From: a virus
DNA: 51,682 bases
IMG/VR virus record: IMGVR_UViG_3300042450_000154
Location: 1 to 51,682 of that record
Reading direction: 5' to 3' (one strand)
In this document: positions 29,725-42,100 of the stretch, piece by piece
How the letters are laid out: every line of letters begins with the position of its first letter
How positions within the stretch are numbered: position 1 is the stretch's first letter
The notes under the pieces: model-generated
Databases searched by the model: none
Told to the model about the DNA's origin: nothing
Seen by the model: the letters and a program-made list of their open reading frames with translations, nothing else
Program-made: the position numbers and the translations under genes

Positions 29725-30654
29725 ATGAATGAAGAGACTCCCGATATGATGGAACAATCCTCCGAGACTCCAGTCATGTCTTCGGAACAATCTCTTACAT
29801 CGACTCCAGAGGATGCTCAGCTTGCTCGTGAGAAAGTAGCCTTTGATGCTTATGTAAGAAACCAAGGTATGGCTGTCCCTGAAAACTTCAAGGATGCCGG
29901 AGCTTGGTTTGAGAGTTTAAAGACTGCTCAAAAAGGATACACTCAGTCACGACAAGAAGTCGCAGACCTGAAGAAGAAGTACGAAACAACCCCGTCAACT
30001 ACTAATCCAGTTACGGGACAACCTGTGGTAGAACCTGTGAAGGAAGTAATTCCTTTGCTACCAGAGATCTTAAAGATTCCAGAGAACAAGGTTGAAGAGG
30101 TAGCCAAGGTAGAGAACATCCCGGCATCTTCAGATGATTGGAAGCAGTGGACCATTGAGTTCACGGCTAACAATGATCTTTCGGCTGAGACATTGGAAGT
30201 CATTAAGAAGAAGACTGGTCTTCCTGATTATGTTGTTAATGAATATATGCAGGGACAGAAGGCTAAGATTGAGATGGCTTATACTAAGGCATCTGAGTTA
30301 GTTGGTGGTCGGGAAGAGTTGAGTAAACTCTTTGTCTGGGCTAGCAAGAACCTCAGTGCTGCAGAACAAGCTTCAGTTAATCAGAACCTAGCATCGGCAT
30401 CTTGGGATGTAGCCCTCTATGGGCTTCAGGCTAAGTATGCTAAGACCACACAGACAAGCAAGGGTGCAGAACCCAAGCCAACTGCAAGAGGGCAAATCCC
30501 TATTGCATCGACTCAGCAAGGAATTACTGCTTATCAAACTAAGCGGGAGTTCTCTGCAGAGCGCAATCATCCGGGCTTCAACAACGATCCTAAGTATCGT
30601 GCATATGTTGAGCAGCGAATGATGCGTACTAACTTTGAAAAATTACCCAAATAA
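29725..30654 (+). CDS. Capsid assembly scaffold protein (T7 gp9-like)
   Basis: 309 residues (T7 gp9 has 307). Acidic, Pro/Glu-rich N-terminal half; helical C-terminal half ending GITAYQTKREFSAERNHPGFNNDPKY..YVEQRMM, the segment typical of podovirus scaffolds that binds the capsid protein. It sits directly before the capsid gene, as in T7. It is expected to leave the procapsid at maturation. Confidence 0.88.
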   Translation: MNEETPDMMEQSSETPVMSSEQSLTSTPEDAQLAREKVAFDAYVRNQGMAVPENFKDAGAWFESLKTAQKGYTQSRQEVADLKKKYETTPSTTNPVTGQPVVEPVKEVIPLLPEILKIPENKVEEVAKVENIPASSDDWKQWTIEFTANNDLSAETLEVIKKKTGLPDYVVNEYMQGQKAKIEMAYTKASELVGGREELSKLFVWASKNLSAAEQASVNQNLASASWDVALYGLQAKYAKTTQTSKGAEPKPTARGQIPIASTQQGITAYQTKREFSAERNHPGFNNDPKYRAYVEQRMMRTNFEKLPK

Positions 30655-30737
30655 TCCGTAACAAGACAACGGATCGACTGAGGTTAGCCAAAGGGTAAAT
30701 CCCCCTTTATGGTAATGGATGACCCTTGGCTAAACTC
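30654..30737 (+). promoter_or_regulatory. Structured leader of capsid gene
   Basis: ATCCGT/ACGGAT (30654-30659/30669-30674) forms one hairpin. A larger one pairs TTAGCCAAAGGGT (30684-30696) with ACCCTTGGCTAA (30722-30733), one base bulged. Its left arm can instead form AAAGGG/CCCTTT locally, so two folds compete. The rest of the 186-nt spacer is AT-rich, with a weak TTGAGA/TTTGAT sigma70-like pair near 30775 and AAGAAAG before the ATG. RNA processing or attenuation is possible. Confidence 0.5.
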
Positions 30738-30840
30738 ACTCAACAAAAAGACTCCCTTAGGAATAATCGAATGGTTGAGAACTTTTTTGTCTTACAATTT
30801 GATATGAATGATATGATCTCTTTTAAGAAAGAATACTACA

Positions 30841-32058
30841 ATGGCTGCATTTACAGGATCACCAATCGGCGAAGATAACTTAGCACCAACACGCTCAGCA
30901 GTTGATGTTGCAACCTCAGGTGGCGCACTCTCCCAGAATAAACTCTGGCTACCACTCTGGTCGGGCGAAGTCATCAATGCATATGACCAATATAACATGT
31001 TTGAAAACATGATTACCACCAAGACTCTTACTGGTGGCTTCTCTTACGAGTTCCCAATCACTGGTACTGTTGGTCTGAACCCATCGTGGGGTGCTGGTGT
31101 TGAACTCGGTGGCGATGTTGGCGATAATAAGACTACCACTATCAAGATCAATCTTGATAACCGCCCTATGGCGGCTCACTTTGAAACCGACAATGTTGAC
31201 ATGCTTATTACTCAGTGGGATTACCGCTCTGAGTTGGCTCGTCAGGCTGGACTGACCCTTGCTAGCACCCGCGACCGTCAGATTCTGATGGCACTTGTTG
31301 CTGCAGGTGCTGTTCCAGCACAAGCACAAGATCCCCGTGGTCTTGCCGCTGCTGCATTCCATGTACCAAGCCAGATTAAGAATGATTCTTCTCCTGCAGC
31401 ACTTCCAGCTGCTGCTACTGATGTTGAAGGACTGAAGATTCTGCAAGCTATCGAGGACTACCTCGTTACTTGTCAGGAGAATGATGTTGCTATTGGTAGC
31501 GTCTATTGCGCTGTACCTCCAAAGGTATTCCAAGTCATTCGTGCGCTTGGTATTCCTCGTAGTAACACCACCTTTACTAACTACCCACTCTTTGGCGCAA
31601 GCGCAGAGGTTGGTGGTCTTGGTGCTCCACTTGGACAGGGCATGAACGCAATGACTGATACCCTTGATTATATGGGTGTCAAGATTGTTAAGACCAACCA
31701 CATTCCGAAGATTAAGCATATCACTACTGCCAATAACATTGGTGGTTCTAAGTATAACTTGGACTGCTCGGCATTTGGTATCTATGGTATCATCTTCCAG
31801 TCAGAAGCTGTTGCTGGTCTATCCCTCATGGGCATGAAGGTTGACACCGTACAGGATGTTCGCCGCAATACTCAGTTCACCGTAGGCAGCATGCTTAAGG
31901 GTACTGGTATTCTCAAGCCTGAAATGGTTAAGCTTATTACTGCTGGTGCAACGGCAGCTGCAACTGATGAGCGTTCCGAGATTGTTACTCTTTTAAAGGG
32001 TGACACTGTTGGTAACTGGACTGGTGGTTTCGGTGCAGAATACGCAGCTACAACCTAA
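30841..32058 (+). CDS. Major capsid protein (T7 gp10-like)
   Basis: 405 residues (T7 gp10A has 345, gp10B 398). HK97-fold podovirus capsid: N-terminal arm, LWSGEVINAYDQYNMFENMITTKTLTGGFSYEFPITG, LDNRPMAAHFETDNVD and a C-terminal GIIFQSEAVAGL. Codons are noticeably more uniform (GGT, GCT, CGT, AAC), as in a highly expressed gene. I see no slippery site for a second frame-shifted form. A strong terminator follows. Confidence 0.95.
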   Translation: MAAFTGSPIGEDNLAPTRSAVDVATSGGALSQNKLWLPLWSGEVINAYDQYNMFENMITTKTLTGGFSYEFPITGTVGLNPSWGAGVELGGDVGDNKTTTIKINLDNRPMAAHFETDNVDMLITQWDYRSELARQAGLTLASTRDRQILMALVAAGAVPAQAQDPRGLAAAAFHVPSQIKNDSSPAALPAAATDVEGLKILQAIEDYLVTCQENDVAIGSVYCAVPPKVFQVIRALGIPRSNTTFTNYPLFGASAEVGGLGAPLGQGMNAMTDTLDYMGVKIVKTNHIPKIKHITTANNIGGSKYNLDCSAFGIYGIIFQSEAVAGLSLMGMKVDTVQDVRRNTQFTVGSMLKGTGILKPEMVKLITAGATAAATDERSEIVTLLKGDTVGNWTGGFGAEYAATT

Positions 32059-32129
32059 TGATTACCACTCTCCTTCATAACGAGGTTCTTTTATTAGTAC
32101 TAGTTTGAATCGGAGGTGATCGTTTATCT

Positions 32130-32167
32130 ACCCCCGGCTCCCTTAAATGGGAGTCGGTGGGTTTTTT
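32130..32167 (+). terminator. Strong intrinsic terminator after capsid gene
   Basis: ACCCCCGGCTCCC (32130-32142) pairs with GGGAGTCGGTGGGT (32149-32162), with one G-T and one bulged T; the loop is TTAAAT and T6 follows. It stands exactly where T7 has its late terminator T-phi, and should raise capsid over tail gene expression. The rest of the 131-nt spacer has no gene. Confidence 0.9.
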
Positions 32168-32189
32168 CTAACAACTAAAGGAGGCTACT

Positions 32190-32867
32190 ATGGGCTTAAT
32201 AACTAAGCTACAGGCAATTAATCATATGCTACTGGCTTCAGGTGAGAACCTTGTAGCTGACCTTGAGGGTGAGTCGGGTATTGATACTGGTATTGCTGAT
32301 ACTCTACTTGAACAAGCAAGCATGGACCATCAGCTAAGAGGTCTTGCTAATAATAAATATATTCGTAAGTTTACTTTAACAACGGATGGTTACATTCCTC
32401 TGCCTACCCCAGATTCTGATGAGTCAGGTATCCTAGCGGCTGAGTTAATCTCACAACACATTAGTCCAGAACTTGGACTAATCAAAGCAAGAGTATTAAA
32501 CAATGCATCTCCTGCTCGTATGTGGAACATAACTGATGATACTGATGTATGGAAGTCTGCTGATGGTCCATATTATATTGAATTTACAATGAAGCTACCT
32601 TGGGAGAACCTAGAGACTTCAGTACAGAGAGCCATTATGGCTACTGCTATGCGTCACTACCAGAGTATTACTCAAGGTGATGAAGCTACTGATGCTTTCT
32701 TAGGATACCAAGAGCAATTCTTTAACCTTAAAAGCAGAGCAGCAGATATGAATGACAAGAAGAAGAACATCTTCGGTAATAACAATCTAGCTAGAAGTTC
32801 AGCAATGCGTTCTCGTAATTTAAGTGATCCAAATCGGTTTAGGTACTTTCGTACCGGAGGTTTTTAA
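32190..32867 (+). CDS. Tail tubular protein A (T7 gp11-like)
   Basis: 225 residues (T7 gp11 has 196). AAAGGAGG precedes the ATG. Features of the adaptor family: KLQAINHMLLASGE at the start, FTLTTDGYIPLP, PWENLETSVQRAIMATAMRHYQ and a basic C-terminus. It forms the ring below the portal. TAATG-coupled to the gp12-like gene. Confidence 0.9.
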   Translation: MGLITKLQAINHMLLASGENLVADLEGESGIDTGIADTLLEQASMDHQLRGLANNKYIRKFTLTTDGYIPLPTPDSDESGILAAELISQHISPELGLIKARVLNNASPARMWNITDDTDVWKSADGPYYIEFTMKLPWENLETSVQRAIMATAMRHYQSITQGDEATDAFLGYQEQFFNLKSRAADMNDKKKNIFGNNNLARSSAMRSRNLSDPNRFRYFRTGGF

Positions 32868-35800
32868 TGGCTATTCGCAGACGCAGCCCACAAGCTGGCT
32901 ATGCTTCAACCAAACTTCCTGTCTTCACAACCAACTCTGTTGGTAGACAGTCGCCTAATAGACGGCAACCAAACGAAGCAGAAAATATTGACAATGCTTT
33001 AGTTTCCCTAGAGCGTAACTTTGAGAAGCGACCCGGCTTTGAGATTGTACCGCAGAAGTCTGCAGCCGAGGCTACATCATGGGATACCTCATCAACTGCT
33101 ATTCGATTAGATTTATATTCTTTAGCAGCTGTGCCAGCAAACCATGATCTATGGTATTATTGGTACAGCATTAATGAAGAGAATACATTCCTTGTTGTTA
33201 TTGACTTCAGTGCAACTACAACTGTTGATAATTTATTTTACATTTTTAGAGTCTACCCTACAGGTAAGTGGGAAGATCTAACTCCAGCTAATCAGAATAC
33301 TGAGGCTGTAGTCAGTGCAACTAGCCGTGCTTATATTACACACAATCCAAACAACAGCAAGACAGCCAAGGAATCCCTTAAGGCTGTATCATTGGGATCA
33401 AGCGTAGTTGTTCTTAATAAGAATGTACGAGCGGGATTCAGTTCTGATGTTACTGGGGATGTAAATACTGATGGTATGTTATTTGATTTAAATGGAGATG
33501 TGACTGCAACTCCAGATGTCAATGGTCGTAAGGTTAAATACTATACGGCAGCTAAGGTTGCCAAAGTATTCGACACGGGTACAGATGGCTTAGCAGCTAC
33601 TGAAGATGATGTCTTACTTGGCTTTCGACCTGCATTATTAATTGGTAAAGCATCAAGTGCCGCAGCTATTACTATTGTATTAGACAGTACTTCTAGTAAT
33701 AAAAATGATGTTTATAATTGGATGACAATTACAATAACATCTGGAACTGGAGCCGGACAAACTAGAAGAATTCTAGATTATGCCGGAGCAACAAGAATGG
33801 CAACAGTATCAGCTTGGACTACAACACCAGATGCTACATCTCGTTATAGTATTGATATTAGCAGTCTTCTCGTTGAAGGCAAAGCTCGCGCTGGTACAAC
33901 CTCTACAATTGAATTAGCAACAAACGCTTCTATAGTAACTGATGATTATGTTGGACAAACAATAACTATTACTGAGGGAACAAATAGTGGACTATCAAGA
34001 ACTATTATTAGTTATGATGGTGGTACACAGATCGCTACAGTAGATGTTGCCTATCCAACAGCAATAACCACTTCATCTACTTATAGTATTGCCATAACTA
34101 ATGCAGACTATATTTCTGCTGATGATTACTATTACTATAACACAGCTCAAGCTTATTTAGGTAGTCGTGTTAATGATTTATCTGCTATTAGATTACCCCC
34201 TGAAAAAGATGATTGGTTTTCTAATAACTCAAAGTTAACTGGTACTCAAGATGTTACTGCAAGAAACATGCTTCGCTCTCTTTATGATAGTGATACACTT
34301 CTTAATGGTATTATTGATGGTCGAGGTAAAATATTCTTTACTCTCAATCCATATCTTAATACAACAAGTGGATACTATAGAGTCATTGGTTGGAACCCAA
34401 CCGAGCAAACTTATTACTATAACAACAGTACTAAAGGTATCTATCCTTACTCAGGAACAACTGCAAATGTAGCACACACAACCGCAGTACCAACTACAGG
34501 TAGACCTTATCTTCAAAAGATTAGAACACCTGATGAACACTCTTACATTGATCCCAAAAGAATGCCACAAAAGCTTGTGGTGTCCATTGATTCATCCAAT
34601 GTAACCGCATGGAACATGGAGCCAATCAAGTGGTCTGCTAGAACCACAGGTGACAAGACAACCAATCCGGGACCGAGTATCTTTAAGACCGTAGACCGCA
34701 AAAAGCTTAAGCATGTAAAGATTAATTCAATTGCAGTCTTTAAAGATAGACTATGGTTCTCCGCTGATGATGTTATCTTCTCATCTGAAATGGGAGAATA
34801 TGAATCACTCTTCTTGACGGACCCAAACAATATCATTACTACAGATCCTATTGACATTCGTGTCTCCTCAAACAGCTACTGTGAAATCACAAGTATGACT
34901 CCCTTTGAAGAGTATATGTTTATCAATACCAAGGCTAACATTCAATTCCAATTGATGTCTGCCGCAGGTATGGAACTGTCGCCAAGCAATGTAGCGGTAG
35001 CCCCGGTTACCTACTATGGTACTGCGCCTATCCTAGACCCACAGTTTATTGGGTCACGACTCTACTTCTTTGATTCCCAGAAGCTCTTCCTTTTTACGGG
35101 TAAGGGTACAATGGGCTACGCCTCTGCTGTAGAGGTTTCAAGCACAGCAGCTGGCTATCTACCAAAGAACTACAGGACTGCAGCCACAGCCCCCGCACAG
35201 GACACTCTACTCTTTGTGGATGATGACCAGCGGAATCATATCTATGGGTATGTCAATCGGTTTAGTGGGGATAGGGTTGTACAGAATTCATTCTATCGCT
35301 ATATCCTAGATGATACAGATTCTATTGAGACACTACAGTGCTTTGCTAATAACATGTATGTTGTCAGTAAAAGACAAACTAGTTCTGGTAGTAATAATTA
35401 TGTTTATTATCTTTATCGTAACTACATGTTAAATGAAGATGTATATGTTCCCCGCCTTGATCGCATGTTTAAGATGAAAATCATTAACTCAGAAGATCAA
35501 CCTGTTAACTTTAATGCTAACTATGATCCATACACCGCAATGACTACTTATCGTATACCCGGACATACCAACATAACTGAGACTAATAAGTACTTTGTTG
35601 TCCTCTTTAAGGGATATTTAAATAATGGCGACCCTGATGGTGAAGATCTTAGTAATGTAGCAATACAACCCTATAGTGTAACTAATAAAACAGATGCTAC
35701 TGGGGGACAGTATACAGAGATTGTAGTCATTGGGGCAAACTATGCAATTAGGAATTACTATGTATACATCGGTCTTAAGTTTAAGATGAATGTAGAACTT

Positions 35801-36151
35801 AGCACTCTCTTTGTACGCGATGAGAATAATAATATTATTGATGGTGTATTGAATATCCGTAGTGCTATCTTTAGACACTACTTCACTGGACCATATGATA
35901 TCGAAGTAACCCATAGAGGTAGACCAGCATTCACAACAAGCTATATTCCAACAAGACCGGAGTATACAATCTATGAAGATACTCTACCTCTAGAGATATT
36001 CCAAAAGCAAGGTGAGTTTGTATCCAAGATTCTTGGGTACTCAGATTCAACTACTATTAGAATTACCAGTGAATACCCAACTCCAGTAAACATTACGAAC
36101 ATGGAGTTCAAGGGTAAGTTTAAACAGAAATACACAACCATTGACACTTAA
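32867..36151 (+). CDS. Tail tubular protein B / nozzle (T7 gp12-like)
   Basis: 1,094 residues (T7 gp12 has 794), so about 300 longer. The N-terminus (GRQSPNRRQPNEAENIDNALVSLERNFEKRPGFE) and middle (KRMPQKLVV, DRLWFSADDVIFSSE, QFIGSRLYFFDSQKLFLF) are typical of nozzle beta-propellers. Extra length includes two related segments near 270-400 containing ITSGTGAGQTR and ITEGTNSGLSR, which look like an internal duplication. It forms the tail nozzle through which DNA leaves. Confidence 0.92.
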   Translation: MAIRRRSPQAGYASTKLPVFTTNSVGRQSPNRRQPNEAENIDNALVSLERNFEKRPGFEIVPQKSAAEATSWDTSSTAIRLDLYSLAAVPANHDLWYYWYSINEENTFLVVIDFSATTTVDNLFYIFRVYPTGKWEDLTPANQNTEAVVSATSRAYITHNPNNSKTAKESLKAVSLGSSVVVLNKNVRAGFSSDVTGDVNTDGMLFDLNGDVTATPDVNGRKVKYYTAAKVAKVFDTGTDGLAATEDDVLLGFRPALLIGKASSAAAITIVLDSTSSNKNDVYNWMTITITSGTGAGQTRRILDYAGATRMATVSAWTTTPDATSRYSIDISSLLVEGKARAGTTSTIELATNASIVTDDYVGQTITITEGTNSGLSRTIISYDGGTQIATVDVAYPTAITTSSTYSIAITNADYISADDYYYYNTAQAYLGSRVNDLSAIRLPPEKDDWFSNNSKLTGTQDVTARNMLRSLYDSDTLLNGIIDGRGKIFFTLNPYLNTTSGYYRVIGWNPTEQTYYYNNSTKGIYPYSGTTANVAHTTAVPTTGRPYLQKIRTPDEHSYIDPKRMPQKLVVSIDSSNVTAWNMEPIKWSARTTGDKTTNPGPSIFKTVDRKKLKHVKINSIAVFKDRLWFSADDVIFSSEMGEYESLFLTDPNNIITTDPIDIRVSSNSYCEITSMTPFEEYMFINTKANIQFQLMSAAGMELSPSNVAVAPVTYYGTAPILDPQFIGSRLYFFDSQKLFLFTGKGTMGYASAVEVSSTAAGYLPKNYRTAATAPAQDTLLFVDDDQRNHIYGYVNRFSGDRVVQNSFYRYILDDTDSIETLQCFANNMYVVSKRQTSSGSNNYVYYLYRNYMLNEDVYVPRLDRMFKMKIINSEDQPVNFNANYDPYTAMTTYRIPGHTNITETNKYFVVLFKGYLNNGDPDGEDLSNVAIQPYSVTNKTDATGGQYTEIVVIGANYAIRNYYVYIGLKFKMNVELSTLFVRDENNNIIDGVLNIRSAIFRHYFTGPYDIEVTHRGRPAFTTSYIPTRPEYTIYEDTLPLEIFQKQGEFVSKILGYSDSTTIRITSEYPTPVNITNMEFKGKFKQKYTTIDT

Positions 36152-36162
36152 CGGAGACATAT

Positions 36163-39100
36163 ATGTCAACATATGATAACTTAAATATAGCACAAGCAAC
36201 ACTTATCTTTGATTCCAATGGTAATACATCAGTAGGAGCCGGAGAGTTTGACTTAAGTACTATGGCATTCTTGCCGAATGTTCCTTTGATTGATCAGATT
36301 GAAGTTGAACGAGTGTTTGATACGGGAGCGGATACTAAATTTGGAACCAATCAATTTACAATTGCAGATCGAAGACAATGTTTTATTTTTCCAAAAAACT
36401 GGTATTCAATCAATGAACAAACTAAGATACTAAAGTTTGTAGACTTAGCTACAATACCAACAAAATTTGAAATGGCAGTAAATCCTGCATATTATCCTCT
36501 TAGTCGAACTTTTTTATTGGCTTTACCAGATGCAAATGATAATGAGCAATGGATTAATATTCCTGTGGTTGCAAATACAACTGCTGAAGGACCGCCAGTT
36601 CGGCAGTATGATAAAGTTTTTATTCGTAGAAAAACAATTTCCTTAAATAGTATTGTAACTTTTGCTCCCGGTACTCGTTTAACTACCACACAATTAAACT
36701 TACAGTTTGATCAGTTAAAATATTTAATACAAGAACTTGTAGCTAAGATTCGCAATGAGATTATTCTTAAGTATGATGAAAACGCAGTTGATGGTCCCTT
36801 CTTAGGGAACACCGACTTGAAAATGAACAATAACTTTATTAAAGATGTAGCAACTAAAGAAATTACAGATGCTAATACACCTTTCACTGGTCAGGATAAT
36901 ATTGTATACACTGGTGGTGCATTTATTCCCAATGTTTTTGCAGTTAAAAATGCTGTAACAAAGGGTGCAATCTATCGTACAGGTGTAGTTGCTGGTACTT
37001 CAACATTTACTGGTGACTTTACTACTAGACTTCCAGATTCTGCAACAAACTATAAGATTACAAACTTAGCTCCGGGTACTGTTTCAACAGATGCAGTTAA
37101 TTTGAGTCAGCTAAACAATGCGGATAATTTAACTTCAGGTACAGTAGGTGTTGCTAGACTTCCCCTTAACATTCCTCTAGCTAATCTTTCAAGTGCTGCT
37201 GGACAAACAACTTATACCCTACCCCTAGAAAATTTACCAAACACATTAGGTACAAATATTGGTACATTTGGTAAGTCAGCACCCGGCAATGCTGATAATA
37301 TGGTATATGCAACAGTTAATAATAAGGGTATACTGAGTGGTTTGGGTCATCGAAGCATGGCAGTTGAGGATCTACCTACTGTATCTGGTCTAGTTGCTCA
37401 AGCGTATGGTGGCACAGGTAAACTACTTTCACTTACTGCAGATGCAAAAGGTCGCATTACTATTATTGCTGCTAACGACATAGTTAATGCGGATCTTCCC
37501 CTTGTTTCTACTTTAACAGCACAAGTATATGGTTCTACTGATGCAAGTAGTCCATTAACTAAGTTTGAAGTAAATAGCAAGGGTATCATAACCTCTGCTT
37601 CTCATAGAGCTATTGCAGTAGTTGATCTACCCACTACTGGCGTTACTCAAGCCAGTACTTATGGTAAAGCTACAGCTACTAATACTAACAATATGTTACA
37701 GATTGCTTATGATACTACAGGCAGAGTAACGCTTGCTAGCCATAGAAACATGGGTCATGCTGATCTTCCTGATAACATTCCACTAAGCAAACTAAGCAAT
37801 GCTTTATCGCAAAGTTATATCTTACCTAAGGATGCTATTGCTGATGGGTCAATTTTATTTGCTAAACTAGATACAGTTACAGCAAATCAATCAGCTTTAC
37901 CATTAAGTTTTATTCCTGATGGTATTAATCTCAGTAAGATTAATCCCGCAAATGCTGGTCAGTTTGTTCTTCCAGATGCTTGTTTAAATAATACTGCGGT
38001 TGTACCTAATGCTTATAGTGGTAGTCCGATTAAAGATATTACAGTAGATGCTAAAGGAAGAATAACATCTATTAGCGAACGAGCTATTGGTAGTGGTGAT
38101 ATTCCTGCGTTGGGTGCTTCAGCTATTAGTATTACTACTTCCCCATTTGCTGATGCATTAATTCCACCTTTAGTTGTCTCTTCACAAGGTAGTTATGGTA
38201 GTACCACTACTATCCCTACGTTTACTGTTGATACTAAAGGACGAGTTACTGTGGCTGCAAACTCTGTAGCCCTATCAACCGCGCATATCGGTGATTTTAA
38301 TACTAACACCAATAATCTTATTGATGGGAGAGCAATCTCGCATGCTGGTGGAACATTCTACAATGCGGGTACTAAGTTAATTAGTAATGTAGTTAATCCC
38401 GTAAGTGATCAAGATGCAGCTACTAAGAAATATGTAGTGGATAATTTCCAAAGTCTTAGTGGTTTTAATACGGCTGCAGCAACGCAGATTCAAGCAAATG
38501 CTGTATTCTGGGATTCAGCCAATAGCCGCTTTACTGCCCTAAGATCTTCAAATGATCAAAATATCTTTGGTGTTGCTACGCCTACTGTAAATAACCATGC
38601 AGCGAATAAATTGTATGTAGATACAACTGTTGCTAACTATCAAACAACATCTGGTTTAGCTGCTGCAGTCTTAACTCCAATTCAAAGCAATGCTGTATAT
38701 TGGGATGGTACTAATTTCACTGCGTTTAAATCAGGCGAAAATAGAAAAATTCGTGGTGTTGCTACGCCGTCAGATAATAGTGATGCTGTACCATTAGGTT
38801 ACTTTAATACCAATGCTCTGGTAGCCGTTGGTGGTGTTATTAGTGCTGGCAATAAAATACTTACAGGTCTTGGTACTCCAGCACTCAATGCTGCTCAAGC
38901 TACTGATGCTGTTAACTTTGGTTTACTTCAAAGTGTTGTAAATACTGGTACTTTAATTGGTAGTACAGTTCCACAAGTTTATCGTCTTGCTGTAGGAGCA
39001 GTTGCTGCTACTCCAACAATTGGCAGTACTACCTATAATCAATATTCTTATCAATTTCTAGATAGTTCTAATCCTTTGATGGGAACAACTAGCAGTATGC

Positions 39101-42100
39101 TTTTAGTAGAAGTTGAAGGAAGTACTATTAAATTTACTCCTCAACCTGCTGCTCCAACCACAAGTGCTTTTAATGGATACTTCTATTTACAGGATGCTGG
39201 TACAACAAAAACAGTTCATGTTTATACTACCGCTACTTTAACTGGTTTTATTACTATTAGAAACTTTGGTCTATCTAGACTTGTTTCTGGTGCTGCAGGA
39301 ACCACATCAGCACAAGGTATTGTTTCTATTGTAAATAATGGTGGTATTACTGTAAATGCGGGTGCAATTTCACTAACTACAGCTACCGATACACAACTTG
39401 GTGGCGTTACAATTGCCACTAATGGTGGTTTAACCAATACATCTGGTTCAATTTCAGTAACCCGAAGTGATTCTACTACTAGTACCTCTACGACAATTTT
39501 AGCTAACTCTAAAGCAGTAAATGATCTTAAGGGTCTTTCAATGCTGCTTGATGGCACACAGCAAATGACAGGAAAGCTAAGGACTGCTACTGCAACCACT
39601 GCAATAGCTTCTCTATCTATTCCTTCTAGTGCAGCAACACTTGGTACATTAGTTAGTGGTGACCTGTGGAATCTTAATGATGTCTTACAGTTTAGAACAA
39701 CAGCAGCCACTAAACAAATTGCTTATAGAGATGCAGCTACAACAGGTGCTCTTGGTTTAGTGCAAATTAGTTCAGGCAATGAGAGTGGTCTGAGTATCAC
39801 TGGTCCCGGTGTGCTTTCTATTGCTGCTGCAAGTAGCACAGCATTAGGTGGTATTAAAATTGGCACTGGTCTTGAGCTTTCATCTGGTTCTACTATAGTA
39901 AGATTATCTTCTCTATTAAACTCTACCCTTACTGATACAGCAGCCACTTCTAATGCAGCAAAAAATATTTATGATTATGCTGTAGGTGTTCAGGCAAATC
40001 TAACTGCAACTAATAGTAGTCTAGCTACTACAAATAGTAATGTAACTACAGCTCAAAATACTGCTAGTGCTGCCTTGCCAAAGGCTGGCGGTATAATGAC
40101 GGGTATGATTCAGTTAGCTGGTAGTACTACTACACTATCTCCTTTACGGTTTGTTGGTGGTACTGCTCCGACATCGCCTACAGCAGGTGATGTTTGGTTT
40201 GAAAGTAACACACTTAAAATGCGTATTGGTGTTACAACTAAAGATATAGCATTTACTGATTCTGCTCTTAGCGGAACTGCAGCAACGGCTACTAAGCTAG
40301 CTAATGAAAGAGCTATTACATTGACTGGTCCTGTTACTGGAACGGTTAATTTTGATGGCTCTCAGGCAGTCAGTATTGCTACTACAGTAGCCACTAATGC
40401 AATTGCTCTGGGTACTAATACTACTGGAGATTATATTGCATCTGCTACAGGTACTGATGGTGTTTCAGTTACTGGTAGTGGTGGTGAAGGTGCTGGTATC
40501 ACTATTGCTAATACTGATAAGGGTAGTTCACAAGCTATCTTTAAAACTATTACTCCATCTTCTGGAACATCTGTTACAGCTTCTGCAAATGCAAGTGTAT
40601 TAAATCTAAGTGGTAGTGGTAATATTACAGTTACTGGTGCTGGTTCAACAATTACCATTGCTAATACTGCTACAGCTCCAATTTCCTTTGGAACAATTGC
40701 AGTAACAGGAACAACAGGACAAACCGCAGTAGCAGCAAATAGTTCAGCTGCGACTCTAACACTTAATGCTGGTACTGGTATGAGCATTACTACTGATGCT
40801 GGTACTGATATTATAACTCTTGCTAATACAGGTATTACTAGTATTAGTGGTACAGGTAGTCAAGTAAATGTAAGTGCTGGTGCTACTCCAACAATTAGTT
40901 TACCACAGAATATCCATAGTGGTGCTTCTCCAACATTTGCTGGAGCCACACTTGGATCTGTTATTATTGCTGCTGGTACGGCTAATACACTTACAACAGG
41001 CACTAATCTAGATTTAATTTTAGATCCTAATGGTACTGGTAAAATTAGTTTGCTAGCTAATGTGGACTGTTCTTCTAATACATTGAATGCTCTGGGTGCT
41101 TGTACTTTAGGCACTGTTTTATCTGATGCTATTACAATGAGAACTACTGGTGCCAAGCTTAAATTTGGTTCAGCAGTAGATACTACTATTGAAGCTAGTG
41201 CTGGTGCTAGTGCTGGTGTTTATGCTGTTGGTGATATGGTACTTAGAGTCCCAGCATCTGGTAAAGCATTCTTAATTAAAGATCCTACTGCTGTTCCTAC
41301 TGCAGGAACTGAGTTGATTACAAAGACAGCTTTAGATTCTGCAGTTACTTCAGGTATCAGTGGTGGTAATCTAATGCCAACAGCTGGTACTGTACATACA
41401 GCCGCTCAAACATTAGGTTGCAGTATTGGAAACTTTGTTGTAAAAACTGGTACTGATACACCAACAGCAACTAGATTAACTATTGTTCCTTCCGGAGCTG
41501 CTACTTTCAGTGGTGCTTTAACAGTTAATGGTGGTACAACTTTAGATACTACCCTTGTAGTTACTGGTACAACAACATTAAATCAAGAAGTTACGGTTAA
41601 TAGTTCATATAATATAACTGCAGGTAAGGCTCCGTCTGCTGCAAATCACTTGGCTAATAAGACTTATGTTGATGGTTCTATAGATAGTATAAGTGATACT
41701 GATGCTAGACTTCCAATTAAAAAACTGCTTATGCAGGTTCCTATAAGACAATTTGTAATAGGAGCAATAACTGCGGCTGCGGGTGCCGTTATTACTACTA
41801 GTGGTATGACTGTTAATGTACCAAAATATTTTCCAATATTCCATTCATCGGGTGGTTCTAGAAATACATCTCTTACTGTACTTGAGGGTCATCAAATTAT
41901 AATTCTTGAGCAACAACTAACAGCGGGTGGTACAACTTTTGCCTATACCAAATCTGCGTTATTTGCACCTGAATCTCCAGTTGCAGCAATGCTAGCTTAT
42001 CGTATAGATAATAATTCTATGACTACTACTGGAACATTTACTAGAGTATCTGTAGGAAGTGTTTTAACTGGTGGTGTAGGTGGTACTTCATTCCAACTTA

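Noticed and set aside
31960-32100. A T7 gp10B-like programmed frameshift at the capsid end
   Set aside because: No slippery heptamer is visible before the stop, and the shifted frames close soon without a plausible extension.
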